From Coriobacteriaceae bacterium (GTDB taxonomy: Bacteria > Actinomycetota > Coriobacteriia > Coriobacteriales > Coriobacteriaceae): a stretch of DNA of 64,000 nt. This document shows positions 1 to 9,957 of the stretch, in pieces. The translations under genes were made by a program, and so were the position numbers. Location: positions 645,397 to 709,396 of the forward strand of contig CABOHA010000001.1 of NCBI GenBank assembly GCA_902399975.1. The letters run 5' to 3'. Every line of letters starts with the position of its first letter. Positions within the stretch are counted from its first letter, which is position 1. The notes under the pieces were generated by a model. The model was not told the origin of the DNA. It saw only the letters and a program-made list of their open reading frames with translations, and searched no databases.

Positions 1-616
1 CGCGGCCCTTTTTGATTGCCTTGATCTCGCCCGATTTCCACTCCGGCGAAACGGCCAGGCGAATGTTGAGCATCTGCGTCAGCTGGCCGGCGAGCTTGGG
101 GGCGCGGCCGTTTTTGACCAGGTTCTCGAGCGTGCGGGGAATCAGCAGCAGGTGGGCGTCGGGCAGCGTCGCGCGGATCTGCGCCTCGGTCTCGTCCAAG
201 CTGCGGCCGTCCTCGCGCATGGCAAGCGCGTACTCCACCAGCAGGCCCTCGGCGCCCGAGCCGGTGCGCGAATCGATGCAGCGCACGTCGAGCTCGTGGG
301 TCTCGGCGACCAGGCATGCGTTGGAATAGCAGGCGGACCACTCGCTGCACAGCGAGATAAAGATCGCGCTGTCGTGGCCATCGGCGCGTACGCGGTCAAA
401 CAGCGCCTTGAACTCGCCGGCGCTCGGCTGCGAGGTGTGCGGCAGCTGCTCGGAGCCGGCCATGCGGGCGACGTATTCCTCGGCGGTAATCTGCACCTGG
501 TCGAGCAGGTCCTCGCCCTCGATAATCACATGCAGCGGAATCACGTAAATGCCGAGCTCTTGGGCACGGGCGGGGGAGATGTCCGATGTGGAGTCGGTTA
601 TGATGGCAAAAGACAT
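1..616 (-). CDS. DegV family fatty-acid-binding protein (C-terminus beyond the window)
   Basis: The frame starts at ATG 616 behind a GAAAGGTG ribosome site and stays open to the left edge, so 205 N-terminal residues are seen. The start MSFAIITDSTSD carries the DegV signature; TSQPS follows at residues 61-65 and the segment LIPRTLENLVKNGRAP matches the usual ligand-lid region. Family members (about 280 residues) bind a long-chain fatty acid, and some (FakB) present it to the FakA kinase. No fakA is visible nearby. The usual SGT motif of the second loop reads SEWSACYSNA, so ligand contacts may differ. A second DegV gene lies at 35290-36144. The assignment is firm; the ligand is unknown. Confidence 0.88.
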   Translation of the reverse strand, partial: MSFAIITDSTSDISPARAQELGIYVIPLHVIIEGEDLLDQVQITAEEYVARMAGSEQLPHTSQPSAGEFKALFDRVRADGHDSAIFISLCSEWSACYSNACLVAETHELDVRCIDSRTGSGAEGLLVEYALAMREDGRSLDETEAQIRATLPDAHLLLIPRTLENLVKNGRAPKLAGQLTQMLNIRLAVSPEWKSGEIKAIKKGR

Positions 617-772
617 AATTGCACCTTTCGTTGGGGCGCGGCAGCGCCGCCTTCTGAAAGCAAAGTGCGACAAGTATAGTGGAGTTGCTCTACATTGCTA
701 GGTTCAATTGTTGAATAGTCAACAGTTTGAAGCGGTGATGTGGAAATCATCAACTGGGGAAGAAGGGTGCCG

Positions 773-1435
773 ATGGCGGCATTGCAACTTTGCGAGCGGC
801 CGGTTGTGCTGTTCGATTTTGACGGCACGGTGGCCGATACGGGTCGGGCAGTGATGACCTCGACGCGCAAGACGCTGGCTGCGCGCGGGTTTTCGGAGAC
901 GCAGACGGGTGATCTGCGCCGCATGATCGGGCCGCCCCTGTGGAAGAGCTTTCACGACTTTTACGGCTTTTCCCGCGAGGAGTCGCTTGTGGTGGCCGAT
1001 GAGTACCGCGCCTTTTTTGATGAACTGGGACCGGAGGAGTATCCCGTGTTCAATGGGGTCCCCGAGCTGCTGGATGGGTTGGTCGCCCAAGGCAAACGTA
1101 TGGCCGTGGCGACGTCGCGCATGGAGGCCAAGTGCATCGACATGGTGCATGAGCTCGGGCTCTCTCAGTTTGAGGCGGTGATTGGCATGAATCCGCCGCA
1201 GGGACGCGAGACCAAGGCCGATTCGGTCCGCGATGCCCTGGCGGCGCTCGGCGCGACGGCCGACGATGCCGTGATGATCGGCGATCGCTTTAACGATGTG
1301 GAGGGCGCGCACGCAATGGGCGTGCCGTGCATCGGCATCTATTCGGGCGCGGCGGCGCCGGGCGAGCACGAGGCGGCGGGTGCCGATGCGGTGGTGCACT
1401 CGGTGGCCGAGCTTGCTAAACTTTTCGCTATCTAA
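773..1435 (+). CDS. HAD-superfamily phosphatase (Gph/PGP-like)
   Basis: A 220-residue HAD hydrolase. Motif I is FDFDGTVADT with the nucleophile Asp15; motif IV is MIGDRFNDVEGA near residues 167-178. The cap between them and the overall length fit the phosphoglycolate phosphatase/YjjG-like subfamily, which hydrolyses small phosphomonoesters in the cytoplasm. I chose ATG 773 over GTG 740 because GAAGAAGGG lies just upstream of it and the family starts near this point. It is separated from the downstream M20 peptidase by about 50 bases and probably shares its transcript. The substrate cannot be read from sequence. Confidence 0.87.
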   Translation: MAALQLCERPVVLFDFDGTVADTGRAVMTSTRKTLAARGFSETQTGDLRRMIGPPLWKSFHDFYGFSREESLVVADEYRAFFDELGPEEYPVFNGVPELLDGLVAQGKRMAVATSRMEAKCIDMVHELGLSQFEAVIGMNPPQGRETKADSVRDALAALGATADDAVMIGDRFNDVEGAHAMGVPCIGIYSGAAAPGEHEAAGADAVVHSVAELAKLFAI

Positions 1436-1489
1436 TGACGTAATGTGAGGGGCGAGCGCGCTCGCCGCTCATTGGTAAGGAGGTCGTCC

Positions 1490-2926
1490 ATGAATCAGGT
1501 GGAGCAGAGCGTCGCCGAGTATGTCGACGAGGTCTGGGAAGATGTCGTCGCCGATATCGAGCAGCTGGTGAGCTATCCGTCCGTGGCAGTTTCTGCCGAT
1601 GCAGAGCCCGGCGCGCCGTTTGGCCGCCCGGTCCGTGACGCGCTCGACTGTGCGCTCGGCATCGCGCAGAAGCTCGGCTATCAGACGAGCGACGACGAGG
1701 GCTATGTGGGCATTGCCGATATTCCTGGCCGCGGCGACAAGCAGCTCGCGACCATCTGCCACGTGGACGTGGTGCCCGCCGGCCCGGGCTGGAACACCGA
1801 CCCGTTTGCGATGGAGCGTCGCGAGGGCTGGCTGCTCGGCCGCGGCGTTATCGACGACAAGGGTCCGGCGGTGCTGTCGCTCTACGCCGGCGCCTATCTG
1901 CTCAAGCACGGCATTGTTCCGCGCTACACCTTCCGCGCACTGCTGGGCTGCGATGAGGAAGTGGGCATGTCCGACGTTCACCATTATCTGGAGAACCACG
2001 CGAACCCCGACTTTCTGTTTACGCCCGATGCCGAGTTCCCGGTCTGTAATGCCGAGAAGGGCCAGTTTGGGGCGACATTTGTGAGCTCCAAGATCGACGG
2101 CGGGCGCATTGTGTCCTGGAGCGGTGCCGAGGCGAGCAACGCCATTCCGTCGCAGTCTATCTGCGAGCTTGCGATTGCCGCCGATGAGCTGCCGGCGCCG
2201 GTCGAGAACGGCGACCGCCTGGAGATCACGGCGCTCGATAACGGGCATGCGCAGATTTTCGCCCACGGCATTGGCGGTCATGCCTCGATGCCAGAGGGAA
2301 CGATCAACGCCGTCGGGCTGATCGTGTCGTATCTGCGCGAGGCCGAGGACGCGTTTGGTGCACGCGACGAGCGCCTGCTGACGCCTGCCGAGCACGAGTT
2401 CGTCAAGTTCCTGGCCTTTGTGCATGCGGACGCCTATGGTCGCGGCCTGGGTATCGATGCGACGAGTCCGGCGTTTGGCCCGCTTACCTGCAACGCTGGC
2501 GTCATCCGCGTGGCGGATGGCCATATTGAGCAGGTCATCGACGTGCGCTTCCCCGACAGCACGAGTGCCGATACCATCCGCGAGCAGCTCGATCCGCTCG
2601 TGGGCCGTTTTGGCGTGACGTGCCGTGTGGGTCGTGCGAAGGTGCCGTTCTCGGTCTCTGCCGACGATCCGGCCGTGAAGGCGCTTATTGATACCTATAA
2701 CGAGTTTACGGGCAAGCATGCTGAGCCCTTTGCCATGGGCGGCGGCACGTACGCACGCAACTTTGCCCGCGCCGTCTCGTTTGGCCCCGAGGAGACCGGT
2801 CTGGAGCTGCCCGAGTGGGGCGGCCAGATGCACGGTCCCAACGAGTGCGCCAACGAGGAACAGCTCAAGCAGGCGCTCAAGATTTATATCGTGGTGATCT
2901 TACGTTTGAACGAGCTTGAGCTTTAA
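1490..2926 (+). CDS. M20 family dipeptidase (PepV/Sapep-like)
   Basis: A 478-residue metallopeptidase. HVDVVPAG (around residue 91), the GRGVIDDKGP metal-bridging segment (around 117-126) and GCDEEVGM (around 153-160) supply the dinuclear metal site and catalytic Glu of clan MH peptidases. The length and a large lid domain fit PepV/Sapep, which release amino acids from dipeptides. Start ATG 1490 follows a strong TAAGGAGG site; an upstream GTG at 1445 would add 15 residues and has no such site. No signal peptide is seen, so it is cytoplasmic. A strong hairpin terminator follows at 2974-3042. Confidence 0.88.
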   Translation: MNQVEQSVAEYVDEVWEDVVADIEQLVSYPSVAVSADAEPGAPFGRPVRDALDCALGIAQKLGYQTSDDEGYVGIADIPGRGDKQLATICHVDVVPAGPGWNTDPFAMERREGWLLGRGVIDDKGPAVLSLYAGAYLLKHGIVPRYTFRALLGCDEEVGMSDVHHYLENHANPDFLFTPDAEFPVCNAEKGQFGATFVSSKIDGGRIVSWSGAEASNAIPSQSICELAIAADELPAPVENGDRLEITALDNGHAQIFAHGIGGHASMPEGTINAVGLIVSYLREAEDAFGARDERLLTPAEHEFVKFLAFVHADAYGRGLGIDATSPAFGPLTCNAGVIRVADGHIEQVIDVRFPDSTSADTIREQLDPLVGRFGVTCRVGRAKVPFSVSADDPAVKALIDTYNEFTGKHAEPFAMGGGTYARNFARAVSFGPEETGLELPEWGGQMHGPNECANEEQLKQALKIYIVVILRLNELEL

Positions 2927-2973
2927 GGCTGCGGCGTTTTAACAACTTAGCACCCCTTTCGTCCGGGCTTTTT

Positions 2974-3042
2974 AAGTTGCGGTGGAATAGTTCCTAGAAT
3001 GGGCCATTTGATGGCCAAGCAGGAACTATTTCACCGCAACTT
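2974..3042 (+). terminator. Long-arm hairpin with T-tract after the dipeptidase gene
   Basis: Two 22-nt arms (2974-2995 and 3021-3042; left arm begins AAGTTGCGGTGG) pair at 21 positions, with the remaining one a G-U wobble. The loop itself contains GGCCAT...ATGGCC. The right arm runs into TTTGTTTTTATT, so it can act as a rho-independent terminator for the + strand. It is longer than an ordinary terminator and resembles a mobile palindrome reused as one. Confidence 0.75.
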
Positions 3043-3245
3043 TGTTTTTATTGGTGTAAAAGGCGGGTCATGCTTGGTGGCGGGTTTGTTATTCGTTTGT
3101 AAAGCCGAGCCGCGCTTGCGGTAAGGGTCTATCAGATGCCCGTAATAAAGCGCAGCTGACGCGGGCGCTGCCCGATCGAGACCGTATCTTTCCAAACAGC
3201 AAAGCGGGCAGGGTGCCCGCGAGTCGCTTGTATGAAAGGAAGATC
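3043..3245 (+). promoter_or_regulatory. Presumed pst promoter region
   Basis: About 200 bases between the upstream hairpin and the PstS start. A phosphate-responsive promoter is expected here, but I could not identify a convincing PhoP box or a clean -35/-10 pair. The ribosome site GAAAGGAAG precedes ATG 3246. A short GC-rich inverted segment (GCGGGC...GCCCGC, about 3203-3222) sits in the presumed leader. Confidence 0.35.
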
Positions 3246-4184
3246 ATGCTCGATCAGGCTTATTCTCGTCGTCAGTTCCTCGGCCTCGCTGGTGGTCTTG
3301 CCAGCATCGTCGGCCTCGGTCTCGTTGGTTGCGGCGGCGCAGGCGCAACCGACGCCGCCGACAAGGGTAGCGCCGCTGCTGCCGAGTCCGTCTCGGGCGA
3401 GGTAACCTACGACGGCGCCTCCTCGTTCCAGGCTCTCGTCGAGGCTGCTGCCGAGAAGTTTATGGATGCCAACCCCGACGTCTCCGTCTCCGGTTCGGGC
3501 AACGGTTCGGGCAAGGGCCTGACCGCTGTCGCCGCCGGCACCGTCACCATCGGTAATTCCGATGTCTTCGCCGAGACCAAGCTCGAGGCCGATCAGGTCA
3601 AGAACCTCGTCGATCACGAGGTCGCCGTCGTGGGCATGGGCCCCGTCGTCTCCAAGAACGTGACAGTCGACGACCTGACCCTCGAGCAGCTCAAGGGCAT
3701 CTTCTCCGGCCAGATCACCAACTGGAAGGAGGTCGGCGGCGACGACGCCAAGATCGTCGTTCTCAACCGCAAGGCCGGCTCCGGCACCCGCGCCACCTTC
3801 GAGGCCGCCGTCTTTGGCGACGAGGCCGTCGACTTTAAGGGCGACGCCGAGCTCGACAAGTCCGGCGATGTCCAGACTCAGATGGGCAGCACCGACAACG
3901 CCATCTCCTACCTTGACTTCTCGCACTTCGATGACTCCAAGTTCAACGCCATCATGGTCGAGGGCGTCGAGCCCAAGAGCACAAACGTCACCGACGACTC
4001 CTTCAAGATCTGGGCGACCGAGCACATGTACTGTGCTAAGGACGCCGACGAGGCCACCAAGGCCTTCCTGGAGTTCATGCTTTCCGACGACGTCCAGGGC
4101 AAGCTCGTCGAGGAGCAGGGCTTTATTCCCGTTTCTGCCATGAAGGTCGTCAAGGACGCCAGTGGCAAGGTCTCCGCTAAATAA
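3246..4184 (+). CDS. pstS: Phosphate ABC transporter substrate-binding lipoprotein PstS
   Basis: A 312-residue solute-binding protein. The N-terminus carries a twin-arginine-like SRRQFLG (residues 7-13), a hydrophobic stretch and lipobox LVGC with Cys29, so it should be an exported lipoprotein. The mature part contains the PstS-type segments GSGKGLTAVAAG, the NRKAGSGTRATFE phosphate-binding loop and the C-terminal FIPVS. It captures phosphate outside the membrane and delivers it to PstCA. I chose ATG 3246, which follows AAAGGAAG. It is the first gene of pstSCAB, with 25 bases to pstC. Assignment is firm from sequence plus operon. Confidence 0.95.
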   Translation: MLDQAYSRRQFLGLAGGLASIVGLGLVGCGGAGATDAADKGSAAAAESVSGEVTYDGASSFQALVEAAAEKFMDANPDVSVSGSGNGSGKGLTAVAAGTVTIGNSDVFAETKLEADQVKNLVDHEVAVVGMGPVVSKNVTVDDLTLEQLKGIFSGQITNWKEVGGDDAKIVVLNRKAGSGTRATFEAAVFGDEAVDFKGDAELDKSGDVQTQMGSTDNAISYLDFSHFDDSKFNAIMVEGVEPKSTNVTDDSFKIWATEHMYCAKDADEATKAFLEFMLSDDVQGKLVEEQGFIPVSAMKVVKDASGKVSAK

Positions 4185-4209
4185 GTAATCGCCCCCGGAA
4201 AGGTTTGCA

Positions 4210-5118
4210 ATGGCAAAACAGCTGCCAAAGCGCGAGCTTGAGAACGTGGGCCTGGGCGTCACGGGTGCGTGCGTAGCGCTCGTGACGCTTGTTGTTGCTG
4301 CGCTCATCTTTATGGTCGCCCAAAAGGGCCTCTCGGCTTTTTTCAAGGACGGCGTCTCGATCATCGAGTTTTTTATCGGTACCAAGTGGGACCTGGCCAA
4401 CACGGCCGAAAACGGCCTGCCCTACACTGGCGCCCTGCCCCTGATCGTCACCTCGTTTGCGGTCATGGTGCTCTCCACGCTCATCGCGCTGCCCATCGCC
4501 ATCGGCTCTGCCATCTTCGCGATCGAGATAAGCCCTAAGTTTGGCTCCAAGGTCTTTCAGCCGCTTATTGAGCTTTTGACCGGTATCCCCTCGGTCGTCT
4601 TTGGCCTGATCGGCTTTCACGTGGTCGTCGGCCTTATGAAGAGCGTTTTCCACGTGAGCACGGGCCTGGGCATCTTGCCCGGCGCCATCGTGCTGGCCGT
4701 CATGATCCTGCCGACGATGACCACCCTTTCGGTCGATGGCCTGCGCGCCGTGCCCGGCAGCTACCGCCAGGGCTCGCTCGCGCTGGGCTACACCCGCTGG
4801 CAGACCATCTGGCACGTGGTGCTCAAGTCCGCCATGCCGTCGCTTATGACCGCGGTCATCCTTGGTATGACCCGCGCCTTTGGCGAGACGCTTGCCGTGC
4901 GCATGGTCATCGGCGGTATCGAGGCCATGCCGACGTCGTTGCTGTCGCCGGCGTCGACCATCACCACCACGCTCACCACGTCCATGGCGGTCTATGCCGA
5001 GGGCTCGGCCCAAGACGACGTCCTGTGGGCACTTGGCCTGCTGCTGATGGGTATGAGCCTCATCTTCATCTTGATCATCCACCTTATCGGCCGCAAGGGG
5101 GCGAAGGCTCGTGGCTAG
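4210..5118 (+). CDS. pstC: Phosphate ABC transporter permease PstC
   Basis: A 302-residue integral membrane protein with about six hydrophobic spans. The binding-protein-dependent transport (EAA) loop is visible around LRAVPGSYRQGSLALGYTRW and precedes the Pst-type RAFGETLAVRMV segment. It forms the phosphate channel with PstA in the cytoplasmic membrane. It lies between pstS and pstA and overlaps pstA by 8 bases, which indicates translational coupling. The FKDGVSIIEFFIGTKWD segment after the first span is typical of PstC. Confidence 0.95.
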   Translation: MAKQLPKRELENVGLGVTGACVALVTLVVAALIFMVAQKGLSAFFKDGVSIIEFFIGTKWDLANTAENGLPYTGALPLIVTSFAVMVLSTLIALPIAIGSAIFAIEISPKFGSKVFQPLIELLTGIPSVVFGLIGFHVVVGLMKSVFHVSTGLGILPGAIVLAVMILPTMTTLSVDGLRAVPGSYRQGSLALGYTRWQTIWHVVLKSAMPSLMTAVILGMTRAFGETLAVRMVIGGIEAMPTSLLSPASTITTTLTTSMAVYAEGSAQDDVLWALGLLLMGMSLIFILIIHLIGRKGAKARG

Positions 5119-6033
5119 CACGCGCATCCACATCGACGAGGCAAGGCTCGGGCGCGTCCAAAAGCAGGACCGCATCGCCACGGGCGTGCTGACGGCGATC
5201 GTCGCCATCGTCATGCTCATCGTCGTCTCCATGGTGGCCTATATCCTGTTCGAGGGCATCTCGACGCTGTTCCAGCCGGGCTTTCTCACGCAGCCGTCGC
5301 GCGCCAACGGGACCCAGGGTGGCGTGCTCTACCAGCTGTTCGACTCGTTCTACCTGCTGCTGATCACTCTAGTCATCTCGGTGCCCATCAGCCTGGGCGG
5401 AGCGGTCTTCCTGGTTGAGTACGCGCCGAACGGCCCTATCCGCGACATCGCCTCCACCGCTATCGAGACCTTGTCCTCGCTGCCTTCCATCGTCGTCGGC
5501 ATGTTCGGTTTTCTGGTGTTCTCGGTGCAGCTGGGCTGGAGGTACTCCATCATCTCCGGCGCCATCGCGCTCACCATGTTCAATATCCCCATTCTGGTGC
5601 GCGTGATCCAGCAGGCGCTCGAGGACGTGCCGCAGGCCCAGCGCGATGCGTGCCTGGCCATGGGCCTCACTCGCTGGGAGGCCACGCTGCACATCCTGAT
5701 TCCCGAGGCCATGCCCGCCATCGTGACCGGCATCGTGCTTTCGGCCGGCCGTGTGTTTGGCGAGGCCGCGGCGTTGCTCTTTACCTCGGGCATGAGCTCG
5801 CCGGTTCGCCTGAACTTCTTGAGCTTTAACCTGTCGAGCCCCACCTGCGCCTGGAACGTGTTCCGTCCCGGTGAGTCGCTTGCCGTGCACATCTACAAGA
5901 TCTATGGCGAGGGCAGCCCCGAGGCCCAGCAGATCGTCTGGGGCACCGCGGCGCTGCTGATGATCTGCGTGCTGCTGTTTAACGTAATCGCCCGTATCGT
6001 GGGCAAGCAACTGGCAAGGAGGATGACGGCCGA

Positions 6034-6037
<4 letters not shown>
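5111..6037 (+). CDS. pstA: Phosphate ABC transporter permease PstA
   Basis: A 308-residue membrane protein with six predicted spans and the EAA loop LEDVPQAQRDACLAMGLTRWEA. It pairs with PstC to form the transmembrane path for phosphate. Translation starts at GTG 5111 inside the end of pstC, and the stop codon overlaps the pstB start by 4 bases, so these genes are tightly coupled. A segment rich in Ser, Pro, Phe and Asn (SSPVRLNFLSFN) lies before the last spans, where many PstA proteins have an external loop. Confidence 0.94.
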
Positions 6038-6906
<869 letters not shown>

Positions 6907-6962
6907 TCCGGGACATGCTTGAGGCCCGCGGCGGCCACGGTTGCCGCGGGACTGATTGGAGT

Positions 6963-6999
6963 GGCGGGTCATCTCTTGTGGGAGATGGCCCGCCTTTTT
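6963..6999 (+). terminator. Rho-independent terminator of the pst operon
   Basis: GGCGGGTCATCTC pairs with GAGATGGCCCGCC (one mismatch) around a short TTGTGG loop, followed by TTTTTG. It lies about 55 bases after pstB. Confidence 0.85.
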
Positions 7000-7016
7000 G
7001 CTCTACGACCGAAACG

Positions 7017-7051
7017 ACCACCACAAAGGGGACAGGCGCCTTCGTGGTGGT
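7017..7051 (+). repeat. 35-bp palindromic repeat, copy 1
   Basis: The arms read ACCACCACAAAGG and CCTTCGTGGTGGT around the core GGACAGGCG. It is the most diverged of eight copies: one arm base and one core base differ. It stands between the pst terminator and the ABC-F promoter region. Confidence 0.85.
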
Positions 7052-7111
7052 TTGGGGTGGGGCTCGCTGCTATCATGGACAACGTTGAATTTCTACGAAG
7101 GAGCAGGGCAT

Positions 7112-8971
7112 ATGGCGATTCTTTTGGGATGCGATTCCGTCAGCCTAGAGTTTCCCACCAAGCATATTTTCGATAGCGTTACGCTCGGCGTGGGCGAGGG
7201 CGACCGTATTGGTATTGTCGGTAAAAACGGCGACGGTAAGTCGACGCTGCTGAGCGTGCTCGCCGGCACGTTGGAGCCCGACGACGGCCGCGTGACGCAC
7301 CGCCGCGACACGACGATCGGTCTGCTCGGTCAAAAGGACAACCTGGTCGATACCGACACCGTGCATCATGCCGTCGTCGGTGACACGCCCGAATACGAGT
7401 GGGCCTCGAGCCCGCGTACGCGCCAGATTCTGGCTGGCCTTATTAGCGATGTGCCCTGGGAGGGCACGGTGGGCGAGCTTTCGGGCGGCCAGCGCCGTCG
7501 CGTGGACCTCGCGCGCCTGCTGATCGGCGACTATGACGTGCTCATGCTCGATGAGCCCACCAACCACCTGGACATGCGCACCATCAACTGGCTCGCGCGT
7601 CACTTAAAGGCCCGCTGGCAACGCGGTCAGGGCGCCATGCTCGTGGTCACGCACGACCGCTGGTTCTTGGACGAGGTCTGCACCAGCATGTGGGAGGTCC
7701 ACGACGGCCAGGTCGATCCCTTCGAGGGCGGCTACTCGGCATACATCCTGCAGCGCGTGGAGCGCGACCGCATGGCCGCGGTTACCGAGGAGCGCCGTCG
7801 CAACATGGCGCGCAAGGAGCTTGCGTGGCTGAGCCGTGGCGCCCAGGCGCGCTCTACTAAGCCCAAGTTTCGCGTGGATGCCGCTCGCGAGCTGATCGCC
7901 GACGTGCCGCCCGTGCGCGACGAGCTGGAGCTCAAGCGCCTGGCGGTGAGCCGTCTGGGCAAGCAGGTTATCGATGTTATCGACGTGGATGCCGGCCATG
8001 CGGATACCGACGGCGCGCCCAAGCAGGTGCTCTCCGACGTGACCTGGCTCATCGGTGCGGGCGACCGCTATGGTCTTTTGGGCGAGAACGGCGCCGGCAA
8101 GTCCACGTTGCTCGACGTGATTCAGGGCAAGATCGCGCCCCTGCGCGGTCGCGTGAAGATTGGCCAGACGGTGCGCTTTGGCGTGCTGTCGCAGCAGCTC
8201 GAGGAACTCGAGCCCTACATGGGCGACACGATTCGCGAGGTGCTCAGCAACTATAAGAAGTACTACGTCATAGACGGCAAGGAGACTTCGCCCGAGAAGC
8301 TTTGCGAGCGTCTGGGCTTTTCGACGCAGCAGCTCTGGAGCCGCATCGGCGATCTTTCGGGCGGCCAGCGCCGCCGCCTGTCGCTGTTGCTGACGATCCT
8401 GGACGAACCCAACGTGCTCATCTTGGACGAGCCCGGCAACGACCTGGATACCGATATGCTGGCGATTGTCGAGGACCTGCTCGACGGCTGGCCCGGCACG
8501 CTGATTCTGGTGACGCACGACCGCTTTTTGATGGAGCGCGTGACTGACCAGCAGTGGGCGCTGCTCGATGGCCATCTGACGCATATGCCTGGCGGCGTCG
8601 ACCAGTACCTGCGCCTGTGCAACGCCACCGCCGAGGGCGAGCCCGTGGGTGCACCGAGCGCCAAGACCGGCACGTTTGACACCGGTGCCGCGGCGGCTGC
8701 GGCCGAAAAGCCCAAGTCGAGCGGCCAGCCCAATGGCCTTTCCAACGCCGAACGCCAGAAGCTTCGCCGCGAGGTGAGCTCGCTCGAGCGCAAAATGGAG
8801 ACGCAGCGCGCCCGCGTGGAGGAGGCCGAGGCCGCGATGGCTCAGGTCGACCCCACCAACTACACGGCGCTGGGCGAGCAGCAGGCAAAGATCGACGAGG
8901 CCCACGCCGCCATGGACGAGTTGGAGATGGCGTGGCTCGAGGCGAGCGAGAGGCTCGAGGGCGAGGAGTAG
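7112..8971 (+). CDS. ABC-F family ATPase (Uup-like)
   Basis: A 619-residue soluble protein with two ABC cassettes and no membrane domain. Walker A motifs are GKNGDGKST (around residue 36) and GENGAGKST (around 324). Both cassettes have LSGGQRRR signatures. The first has the standard DEPTNHLD; the second reads DEPGNDLD. The C-terminal 75 residues form a charged coiled coil like the DNA/ribosome-binding tail of Uup. ABC-F proteins act on ribosomes, and Uup also affects DNA branch processing. ATG 7112 was chosen because AAGGAG lies 9 bases upstream and the family starts here. Which ABC-F subgroup it belongs to needs a tree. Confidence 0.88.
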   Translation: MAILLGCDSVSLEFPTKHIFDSVTLGVGEGDRIGIVGKNGDGKSTLLSVLAGTLEPDDGRVTHRRDTTIGLLGQKDNLVDTDTVHHAVVGDTPEYEWASSPRTRQILAGLISDVPWEGTVGELSGGQRRRVDLARLLIGDYDVLMLDEPTNHLDMRTINWLARHLKARWQRGQGAMLVVTHDRWFLDEVCTSMWEVHDGQVDPFEGGYSAYILQRVERDRMAAVTEERRRNMARKELAWLSRGAQARSTKPKFRVDAARELIADVPPVRDELELKRLAVSRLGKQVIDVIDVDAGHADTDGAPKQVLSDVTWLIGAGDRYGLLGENGAGKSTLLDVIQGKIAPLRGRVKIGQTVRFGVLSQQLEELEPYMGDTIREVLSNYKKYYVIDGKETSPEKLCERLGFSTQQLWSRIGDLSGGQRRRLSLLLTILDEPNVLILDEPGNDLDTDMLAIVEDLLDGWPGTLILVTHDRFLMERVTDQQWALLDGHLTHMPGGVDQYLRLCNATAEGEPVGAPSAKTGTFDTGAAAAAAEKPKSSGQPNGLSNAERQKLRREVSSLERKMETQRARVEEAEAAMAQVDPTNYTALGEQQAKIDEAHAAMDELEMAWLEASERLEGEE

Positions 8972-8977
8972 GCGAGG

Positions 8978-9748
8978 ATGATCAAGGCCGCGTTTTTCGA
9001 TATCGACGGCACGTTGCTGAGCTTTAAGACCCATCGGATTCCGGCGTCGGCGCAGCAGGTGCTCGACAGCTTTCATGAGCAGGGGATTGCGTGCGTGATT
9101 GCCACGGGTCGCCCGACCTATCAGATGCCCGATTGGCTGTTCGAATTGGGTTGGGATGCGTACATTACGCTCTCGGGCCAGCACTGCTTTGATGCCGAGG
9201 GGGTTTACCGCAGCTGCCCGATCGATCCGGACGACGTTGCGGTGATCGTGGACCAGGTGGCGCAGGGACGCTACGACTCGCTGTGTATGCAGGGCGAGAA
9301 CTCGTTTGTGAACCGCCTGTCCGAGCGCGTGGTGACGGCCGGCAACAACGCGGGGATCGTCTACCACGAGGAACCGTTTGAGCGCGCCTTTGACGCACCG
9401 GTCTACCAGTTCTGCGCCTTTGTGGACCCGGCCGACGAGCATATCGTGACCGATGCGGTGTCGCATTCGCTCACTACGCGCTGGTGCGATCTGTTCTGCG
9501 ACATTATTCCGGCAAACGGCGGCAAGGACCTGGGTGTGGCGGCGACGCTGGAGCGCCTGGGCATCGACGCGAGCGAGGCGATTGCCTTTGGCGACGGCGA
9601 GAACGACCTGTCGATGTTTGCCGCCGTGGGCACGAGCGTGGCCATGGGCAACGCGCAGGATACCGTGAAGGCCGTGGCGACCTACGTGACGACCGCCGTG
9701 GACGACGACGGCATCTACAACGCCGCCAAACACTTTGGCCTGCTGTAG
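8978..9748 (+). CDS. Cof-type HAD hydrolase
   Basis: A 256-residue HAD IIB phosphatase. Motif I FFDIDGTLLSF begins at residue 6. The C-terminal GKDLGVAATLERLGI and FGDGENDLSMF segments are typical of Cof/YbiV sugar-phosphate phosphatases, with VAMGNA close to the end. It probably dephosphorylates sugar phosphates or a cofactor intermediate; the substrate is not predictable. It starts 6 bases after the ABC-F stop, so the two genes are likely co-transcribed. Confidence 0.9.
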   Translation: MIKAAFFDIDGTLLSFKTHRIPASAQQVLDSFHEQGIACVIATGRPTYQMPDWLFELGWDAYITLSGQHCFDAEGVYRSCPIDPDDVAVIVDQVAQGRYDSLCMQGENSFVNRLSERVVTAGNNAGIVYHEEPFERAFDAPVYQFCAFVDPADEHIVTDAVSHSLTTRWCDLFCDIIPANGGKDLGVAATLERLGIDASEAIAFGDGENDLSMFAAVGTSVAMGNAQDTVKAVATYVTTAVDDDGIYNAAKHFGLL

Positions 9749-9765
9749 CTGCGGATTCGGCATCT

Positions 9766-9818
9766 GGGGACGTTCCTTTTCTGCCGGCAGCTGGGGACAC
9801 TCCTTGCGGGGCGTCCCC
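9766..9818 (+). repeat. GGGGAC-type composite repeat, block 1
   Basis: GGGGACGTTCC is followed by a CTGCCGGCAG palindrome and GGGGACACTCC, then GCGTCCCC. The same modules recur at 31658-31795, 44544-44592 and, in part, at 51190-51237. The last part can fold (GGGGAC...GTCCCC) and lies just after the Cof-type gene. Confidence 0.75.
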
Positions 9819-9856
9819 ATTTTGTTTTCGTCCCGCATGTTTTGTGAAACACGGCT

Positions 9857-9904
9857 AACTTTTAGGCAAAGTAGTAAGACATGGGCAACTTTTGCGGTAA
9901 AGTA
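9857..9904 (+). promoter_or_regulatory. Tandem palindromic sites upstream of the DtxR-type gene
   Basis: Two similar sites, AACTTTTAGGCAAAGTA (9857-9873) and AACTTTTGCGGTAAAGTA (9887-9904), share ACTTT...AAAGT half-sites about 30 bases apart, close to three helical turns. They lie 54-100 bases before the regulator's start and could be autoregulatory operators. This is inferred from position and symmetry. Confidence 0.4.
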
Positions 9905-9957
9905 AATCAAGCAAAAGTATCCAAAGGCTAACTAGAAGCCATCGCGAAAGGCGGCCC

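Noticed and set aside
7604..9910. 768-codon open frame on the minus strand
   Set aside because: It covers the ABC-F and Cof-type genes in antisense and has no recognisable domain; long empty frames are normal at this GC content.
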